From NCBI GenBank assembly GCA_013151235.1, contig JAADIO010000016.1:36553-100552 (forward strand): 64,000 nt of DNA. Direction: 5' to 3'. The translations under genes and the position numbers were made by a program. This DNA is from Deltaproteobacteria bacterium. GTDB taxonomy: Bacteria; CG2-30-53-67. Of this stretch, positions 59,456 through 64,000 are shown in pieces (position 1 is the stretch's first letter; each line of letters starts with the position of its first letter). Below the pieces are notes generated by a model. That model ran no database searches. It worked only from the letters and a program-made list of their open reading frames with translations, and had not been told where the DNA came from.

Positions 59456-60934
59456 ATGCCTGATCAGAAACCGGATTTGCACTCCGAACCGGTGGATGAA
59501 GTGGAGTTGATCGACTACATCCATGTTCTTTGCAAACGGAAAAAGCTGATTCTTTTTGGGACGATTCTTTGCATGCTGATTGCGGGTGTGCTGAGTTATC
59601 GGTCGCCGGATCTTTATCGTGCGACCCTGATTTTCAGGCCCGGCATGACCGGTCAGATTATCGACCAGAAAAGAGAAACCGTGGACGATGCGGACGCGAT
59701 CGTAAGGAGGATCAGAAGCGGCGTCTATGACCGGGGCGTGGTTGAAAAAATCCACCCAGAAAAGGAAATTGGGAAGATTGCCTGGAAGGTTGGGCACAAG
59801 ATTAACGACCACCAGATTATCGTCTCCCTCGAAGATCCGGACGGTGGTTTCGCTGCAAGGGAGTTGGAGGCGCTCTTCTCACAAATTGCGAAGGCCTACG
59901 AACCGAAAATCAGCGTTTACAAGGAACTTCTGAAGAACAGGCTCGAACGTACGCGAATCAAGATTGAGGGGCTTGATCAGCAAAAGGCTTATTTGAAAGA
60001 TAAAATCAGGCAGGAAAAACTCGGGCTGAAATTGAAATTGAGCAACTTGAAAGATGAGCGGACACTCAAAGAAAGATCCATCCCGGCTCGGGAAAGACAA
60101 ATTGAAGAGAAAAAACGGGCAATTCAGCAGGTACAGGGGAAGATCAAGACAGAAGAGGGGAAGATCAAGGTCAAAGAAGGTGATATTGTAACCCGACAGG
60201 GGGCGATCCGGGCCATTCAGGAGAAAATAAAGATCCTTGATGCGAAGAAGAAATCTCTTCTTTCCCGGCTTCCTCAGATCGAGAACAATTCCAAGGATCT
60301 TCTGCAGGGCAGGGATTCCCTGGCGGCGAGTCGCAAGGCGAAAAAAGACGGTATTTCGTTCCTGTTGTTTTCCGACATTACCCAGAAGTCTATCGAGTAT
60401 GCCAATAACCTGCGAAACAGCGCACTGAACCTGGATATCCAGAGGACGGACCTCAAGCAGCAGGTCCGGGTCGAGAATGCCGGCATTGAAAATGTAAGGG
60501 TACAGATCGCGAATATAAAGACCGGGATAGAGAACCTGAAACGGAGTATAGAGGATATCCAGGGCGGGATTGCCGATATCAGGAACGAAATCAGCAACAT
60601 CAGGACACAGATCGAAGGAATCGGGAGGCAGGAAAAGAAGATCAAAAACGACTTTGAAAAATGGCTTTCCGGCACGCAGAAGGACCTGGCGAAACTTGAC
60701 GAACAGAAACAGACCTTGACATTGAGCGCCGGGGATCTACATGAGCAAATGAAACTGATCTCCCCCTTGCTGCGGATCGAAGGGCCAGTGGTATCGATGA
60801 AACCGGTTGGGCCGGAAAGATCTTCCCGGATTCTTCTTGCAGCGGTGGGAGGGATGACGGCATTGATCTTCCTGGCTTTTTTTCTGGAGTATCTTGCGAG
60901 CGTAAAAAAGAGAGAGATCAAGGCGCAGGTTTAA
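59456..60934 (+). CDS. Wzz-like membrane protein with very long coiled coil
   Basis: 492 residues. Wzz N-terminus (VELIDYIHVLCKRKKLILFGTILCML) with a membrane segment at ~33-50, a beta region, then an exceptionally long periplasmic coil (~150-430) full of short repeats such as GKIKTEEGKIKVKEGDI and IENVRVQIANIKTGIENL. A second membrane segment (ILLAAVGGMTALIFLAFFLEY) closes it. Unlike classical Wzz it has no kinase domain. AAGGAGA precedes the ATG, which abuts the rfbC stop. Confidence 0.82.
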   Translation: MPDQKPDLHSEPVDEVELIDYIHVLCKRKKLILFGTILCMLIAGVLSYRSPDLYRATLIFRPGMTGQIIDQKRETVDDADAIVRRIRSGVYDRGVVEKIHPEKEIGKIAWKVGHKINDHQIIVSLEDPDGGFAARELEALFSQIAKAYEPKISVYKELLKNRLERTRIKIEGLDQQKAYLKDKIRQEKLGLKLKLSNLKDERTLKERSIPARERQIEEKKRAIQQVQGKIKTEEGKIKVKEGDIVTRQGAIRAIQEKIKILDAKKKSLLSRLPQIENNSKDLLQGRDSLAASRKAKKDGISFLLFSDITQKSIEYANNLRNSALNLDIQRTDLKQQVRVENAGIENVRVQIANIKTGIENLKRSIEDIQGGIADIRNEISNIRTQIEGIGRQEKKIKNDFEKWLSGTQKDLAKLDEQKQTLTLSAGDLHEQMKLISPLLRIEGPVVSMKPVGPERSSRILLAAVGGMTALIFLAFFLEYLASVKKREIKAQV

Positions 60935-61032
60935 CGCGATCCTTCATCATCAGGTACCGGACCGTGGTCTGGTGAAAAACATGAAAATGGTGCCCTGTTC
61001 TTCCGGGTGCTTTCGGATCAAGGAGGGGGTGA

Positions 61033-62058
61033 ATGTCTGGGCAGGCGACGGAAATACAGGCAAATGCAGATTCTGACGAAATCGAGCTGATCGACTACAT
61101 TAACGTCCTTTGCCGCAGGAAGACGCTGGTCCTCGGAGGGACCATCCTGTGTGTTGTTCTTGCCGCGGCGGTAAGCTTCCTGCTTCCCCCGGTCTATCGT
61201 GTAGACACTGTCCTTCATATCGGGAAGACGAGCCGTGTTATCGAGAAACCGGCGAATCTGCTGGCGAAGATCGAAAACGGTCTCTATGATGGGGCCGTCC
61301 GGGATAAAACCGGAATAGATATTCCTGGAGAGTTCCACCGAAAGATCAAAGCGGAACATTTGAAAAACACCTCGCTTGTCAGAATCTATATCGACTCCGC
61401 CCATAAAGTGGAGGCCGCCAAGGTTCTCGCTGCAATGGATGACCTGATCCTTGCCGATCATATGCGGATGATCGATGTTGATGAGGCCGTGGTGAAAAGC
61501 AGGATCAGGGCCGTGGAGGAAGAGATCGTATCTCTGGAAAAAGAGAAGGCGCGTATTCAGAAAGATATCGATCTCACAAGAAGAGACAGGGTAGCGTCCG
61601 AAAAGGAACTGAAGGAGATCGGGGATCGTATCCGGAGACTCCAAAAGGAGGAACGGAAGATCAGCCGTAGCTCGGGCAAGGACAAGACTCTTCTCCTTTT
61701 GTTATTGAACAGCGAACTGCAATATGATCGTCTTTATTCCAACCGGTTGCATGATCGGCTTGACAGAGGGATCGAGAAAGACCTGCTGGAGTTCATGACA
61801 CGATTTAACGTCAACAACAATTCCCTGAATTCGTTAGTTCGGAAAAAAACGGAACTGGAATTGCAATTGAAAACCTTCCGGAAGACGAAGATCATTAAGG
61901 ATGTAACGGTTTCCGAGAATCCGGTCAGTCCGAAAATCAGGCTGAACATCCTCCTGACCGGGATAGCCGGTTTGTTCTTTTTTGTCTTTCTCGCCTTTTT
62001 CCTGGAGTATTTCAAGAGCGCAAAGGAGAGAGAGAACCTTGCCCATATGGGAAATTGA
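61033..62058 (+). CDS. Second Wzz-like membrane protein
   Basis: 341 residues, a shorter paralog of the previous gene: IELIDYINVLCRRKTLVLGGTILCVVL near the start, membrane segments at ~33-52 and ~305-325, a coiled coil between, and a matching ending (FLAFFLEYFKSAKERE versus FLAFFLEYLASVKKRE). Probably both sit in one hetero-oligomeric ring controlling polymer length (inference). AAGGAGGGGG precedes the ATG. Confidence 0.82.
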   Translation: MSGQATEIQANADSDEIELIDYINVLCRRKTLVLGGTILCVVLAAAVSFLLPPVYRVDTVLHIGKTSRVIEKPANLLAKIENGLYDGAVRDKTGIDIPGEFHRKIKAEHLKNTSLVRIYIDSAHKVEAAKVLAAMDDLILADHMRMIDVDEAVVKSRIRAVEEEIVSLEKEKARIQKDIDLTRRDRVASEKELKEIGDRIRRLQKEERKISRSSGKDKTLLLLLLNSELQYDRLYSNRLHDRLDRGIEKDLLEFMTRFNVNNNSLNSLVRKKTELELQLKTFRKTKIIKDVTVSENPVSPKIRLNILLTGIAGLFFFVFLAFFLEYFKSAKERENLAHMGN

Positions 62059-62080
62059 TGCGCCTTTCCCCCGGAGAGTC

Positions 62081-62238
62081 GATGGTGTCGTAAAAAGTCG
62101 TTTTCCGGATTCCGTTCATGGTTCGACAGGCTTCCGAGCATGGTGAGCTTGCCGAACCGCATGCTCGGAAGCTGGTTGAACCACACGAACGGAATATCAA
62201 TTACTTGCTCCGTTCGCCCTGAGCCGGTCGAAGAATGA
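62081..62238. repeat. Intergenic palindromic repeat, copy 3
   Basis: The left terminal sequence with CGTAAAAAGTC is present (62081-62100), as are the GCTTCCGAGCATG hairpin arms and the TTCGCCCTGAGC-type end. The right terminal repeat has been lost and replaced by a T-rich stretch. Same family as 9626-9852 and 39866-40046. Confidence 0.75.
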
Positions 62239-62256
62239 TTTTTTTTTGCATCTGGT

Positions 62257-62281
62257 CTACGTTAAGATATGCTAATCGTAG
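62257..62281. promoter_or_regulatory. Imperfect inverted repeat before abiEi
   Basis: CTACGTTAAG (62257-62266) and CTAATCGTAG (62272-62281) are complementary at 8 of 10 positions, about 20 bases before the gene. AbiEi antitoxins repress their own operons through such sites. Confidence 0.45.
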
Positions 62282-62302
62282 CTTAGTGTGTACCGAGATG
62301 TC

Positions 62303-62851
62303 ATGCAGCCTATCAAGCAACTGACGGAAATTTTGGAGAACCTGGCGGACAGAGAGCATTACCTCTTTTCTCGGAGAGATCTGAGCGCCGTTATTCCCGG
62401 CCATCATTCGGTCGCAATGAAGGCAGTGATCGGCCGGGCAGTCAAGAACGGTCTGCTCAGGCGCGTCTGCCGCAGTCTGTTTCTCTATCCGAAGGTTGAT
62501 TATCCTTCCGGTCTTGTCTTGTATCATGCCGCCGCCCGCCTGAGAGCCGATGAATTTAATTACATCAGCCTGGAATCCGCTTTGAGTGATGCCGCCGTGA
62601 TTTCACAAATCCCCATGAACTGGATCACGCTGATGTCTTCCGGACGTAGCTCTATTATCGACTGCGGATCTTTCGGCCATATTGAATTCGTCCATACAAA
62701 AAAATCTCCGGATCGTGTGGCCGACCAGGTTGTCTATGATCCCCGCTGCAGACTGTGGCGTGCATCCGTTGCCTTGGCGCTGCGGGACATGGCGCAGACC
62801 AGGCGAAGTACCGACCTGGTAGATTGGGAGGCGGCCCGTGAATTTGTTTGA
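62303..62851 (+). CDS. AbiEi-like type IV antitoxin/regulator
   Basis: About 182 residues. An N-terminal winged helix (YLFSRRDLSAVIPGHH, AVKNGLLRRVCRSLFLYP) and a C-terminal domain with YHAAARLRADEFNYISLESAL, HIEFVHTKKSPDR, and RRSTDLVDWEAAREFV as in AbiEi/COG5340 proteins. Normally neutralises the AbiEii nucleotidyltransferase. A GTG at 62288 is an alternative start. Overlaps the toxin gene remnant by 14 bases. Confidence 0.82.
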   Translation: MQPIKQLTEILENLADREHYLFSRRDLSAVIPGHHSVAMKAVIGRAVKNGLLRRVCRSLFLYPKVDYPSGLVLYHAAARLRADEFNYISLESALSDAAVISQIPMNWITLMSSGRSSIIDCGSFGHIEFVHTKKSPDRVADQVVYDPRCRLWRASVALALRDMAQTRRSTDLVDWEAAREFV

Positions 62852-63239
62852 CCTTCTGGTTACCCAGGCCATGAAGCGCTGGGGCAAACTGGCTTCCTTG
62901 CGCAGTGTGGTGGAAAAAGAACTGCTGCACCATGACATTCTCCGTGAAATGAGTGCTGCAGGTATGCTCAACGATTTGACCTTTATCGGCGGCACATGTC
63001 TGCGGGCCTGTTACGGCTCCCATCGTTTGAGTGAGGATCTGGATTTTACCGGGGGGGTCGGCTTTCGTTGTGAGACCCTGCGCTGTGACCAGATCCGCTC
63101 TCCGGGTTCCCCCCCGTTCGACAAAGGGGGGCCAGGGGGGATTCGATCTTTCTATTTGTGGCGGTTGTTTCTTGTGGAATTGATATCCTGCACATGGTGT
63201 GTTATGGTCATAAAGCGAGAAATTATAATATTTCTATGA
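62838..63239 (+). pseudogene. Truncated AbiEii/AbiGii-type nucleotidyltransferase toxin
   Basis: The first ~75 residues are a good AbiEii start, including LTFIGGTCLRACYGSHRLSEDLDFTGG, the nucleotidyltransferase motif G-G-T...R-x-S-x-D-x-D-F. Full-length relatives run to roughly 250-300 residues. Here homology stops near 63095, just before a G-run repeat (63109-63146). The remaining codons read through the repeat (PPFDKGGPGG) into unrelated sequence and stop at 63239. No further AbiEii segment is visible downstream. Confidence 0.8.
63109..63146. repeat. G-run repeat, copy C, inside the broken toxin gene
   Basis: A C-run, a GTTCGAC loop and AAAGGGGGGCCAGGGGGGATTCG. Same core as 57812-57832 and 41434-41455. 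It coincides with the loss of AbiEii homology. Confidence 0.7.
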
Positions 63240-63264
63240 ATGAATTGGATTGCGAGGTGGAAAG

Positions 63265-63447
63265 ATGGGGACGATTACAATTCGGAAAAATGAAGATATC
63301 CAGGAAATAAGGAACAGGATACTGCATGGTGTCAGGAATGCAAAAGCGCTTTCCGTGAAGAAATACAGCGGAAGATTGAAGTTAAAGGAAGAACCGTTAG
63401 TCTATCAAAAGCGTATTCGGAAAGAGTGGGATGAACATACTCGTTGA
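63265..63447 (+). CDS. vapB: VapB-like antitoxin
   Basis: 60 residues beginning MGTITIRKNEDIQEIRNRIL; small, charged, with a basic end. No well-known fold can be assigned, but the position (17-base overlap with a PIN toxin) and size indicate the antitoxin. GAGG precedes the ATG. A TATAAT lies at 63224-63229. Confidence 0.7.
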   Translation: MGTITIRKNEDIQEIRNRILHGVRNAKALSVKKYSGRLKLKEEPLVYQKRIRKEWDEHTR

Positions 63448-63796
63448 CACCAACATTGCACTCTATTTATTTGGCGGAGATCAACAAATTTCCGGAGTGC
63501 TTGATGGCCAAGTGGTCCATGCATCCTTTGTTACGGAACTTGAGTTGCTTGGATATCCAGGCATTACCATCGAGGAAGAAAAATTGATTCACCATTTTCT
63601 GGATGATTGCGTCGTGATTGATCTGAATGGGCAAATTAAGAGCAAAACAATAAAACTTCGGCGGCAGTATGGATTAAAACTGCCGGACAGCATTATCGCG
63701 GCAACAGCATGCTATTTGGGCATACCTCTTTTCAGCGCCGACATGGATTTCCGGGCAGTGAAAGAAATCGACTTGATGGCCTATGAACGAAGTTGA
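63431..63796 (+). CDS. vapC: VapC-type PIN-domain toxin
   Basis: 121 residues. MNILVDTNIALYLFGG, FVTELELLGYPG, LKLPDSIIAATACYLG and LFSADMDFRAV supply the acidic set. Third VapC in the window, not closely similar to the other two. Confidence 0.9.
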   Translation: MNILVDTNIALYLFGGDQQISGVLDGQVVHASFVTELELLGYPGITIEEEKLIHHFLDDCVVIDLNGQIKSKTIKLRRQYGLKLPDSIIAATACYLGIPLFSADMDFRAVKEIDLMAYERS

Positions 63797-63859
63797 TTGC
63801 ATAGTGGTTGTTATTCCATTAGGGTGATTCGGCAGGTTTCCCCTGCACGTTAGCTTTTC

Positions 63860-63925
63860 AAACCCGTTCGCCCTGAGCGGGCCTGTGCTGAGTTTATCGA
63901 AGCATCGAAGGGCCTGTCCTGAGAC
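63860..63925. repeat. Fragment of the TTCGCCCTGAGC-type repeat
   Basis: CGTTCGCCCTGAGCGGGCCTG followed by TTTATCGAAGCATCGAAGGGCCTGTCCTGAG, related to the ends of the other palindromic repeat copies but without their CGTAAAAAGTC termini. No gene is seen from 63797 to the window end. Confidence 0.55.
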
Positions 63926-64000
63926 ATAATGGCTGACAGTTGGCAAAAAAGTGCCTGCCCCTTGCCAACGTGGGTTATGCTGGAAATTATTAACCCCGGC

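Noticed and set aside
1-64000. CRISPR array, rRNA operon, prophage or complete insertion sequence
   Set aside because: No regularly spaced direct repeats with unique spacers, no rRNA core sequences, no transposase, integrase or phage structural genes were seen on either strand.

Overview
The window reads as a Gram-negative, probably anaerobic bacterium of the Deltaproteobacteria/Desulfobacterota type (inference). The grounds are the housekeeping order tmk-holB-ricT-metG-tatD, tungstate import, rubrerythrin, a ferredoxin, an AmmeMemoRadiSam A protein, DUF4416, many sensor kinases, and genes for outer-membrane and exopolysaccharide proteins. No rRNA gene, CRISPR array, prophage or complete insertion sequence is visible.

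Layout. 1-577: 5' part of a leftward secreted protein. 1082-7313: tmk, holB, ricT, metG and a TatD-radical SAM fusion. 7605-9620: PocR-GAF histidine kinase. 9943-17871: a five-gene exopolysaccharide-type operon (Wzz/GumC, ExeA-type ATPase with a long coiled coil, PATAN-REC-GAF protein, GspE/PilB-like ATPase with degenerate catalytic motifs, BY-kinase). 17919-30946: mixed metabolism (ferredoxin, DUF1573, moaA, hydrolase, gpsA, Na/Pi symporter, larB, ilvE, HEAT protein, a 49-residue membrane protein, lipoprotein, DUF481, M16 protease). 31028-31205: a GEMM-like riboswitch with its own promoter and terminator and no evident target. 31445-34891: VapBC, then Rrf2 regulator, cysteine desulfurase-like protein, DsrE-like protein, TusA and PilZ. 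35124-41419: a sigma-region-2-only protein with a small membrane partner, LysR, a tungstate ABC operon with two TupA paralogs, and a porin. 41466-48539: split CheR/histidine kinase pair, unknown helical protein, MBL hydrolase, glutaredoxin, zinc-ribbon response regulator, rubrerythrin-like protein. 48678-56355: mutY, tautomerase, tRNA-Leu and a broken tRNA-Leu copy, AMMECR1, bifunctional nuclease, panE, VapBC, trxB, radical SAM, DUF4416. 56554-64000: DegT aminotransferase, MNT/HEPN pair, rfbC, two Wzz-like proteins, AbiEi with a broken AbiEii, a third VapBC, and repeats.

Threads. (1) Cyclic-di-GMP-related signalling recurs: MshEN-type tandem motifs in two proteins of the 9.9-17.9 kb operon, a PilZ protein and a GEMM-like aptamer. 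(2) The sulfur-transfer cluster has a NifS/IscS homolog that keeps the active-site Cys but has His where the PLP lysine should be. (3) Two kinds of small intergenic palindromic repeat are scattered through the window; one coincides with the truncation of a toxin gene. (4) Toxin-antitoxin genes are dense in the right half.

The best candidates for something undescribed are the 9.9-17.9 kb operon with its catalytically eroded secretion-type ATPase, the lysine-less desulfurase-DsrE-TusA cluster, and the riboswitch without a target. Start codons were moved inward from the longest frame wherever a Shine-Dalgarno site or the family N-terminus argued for it.
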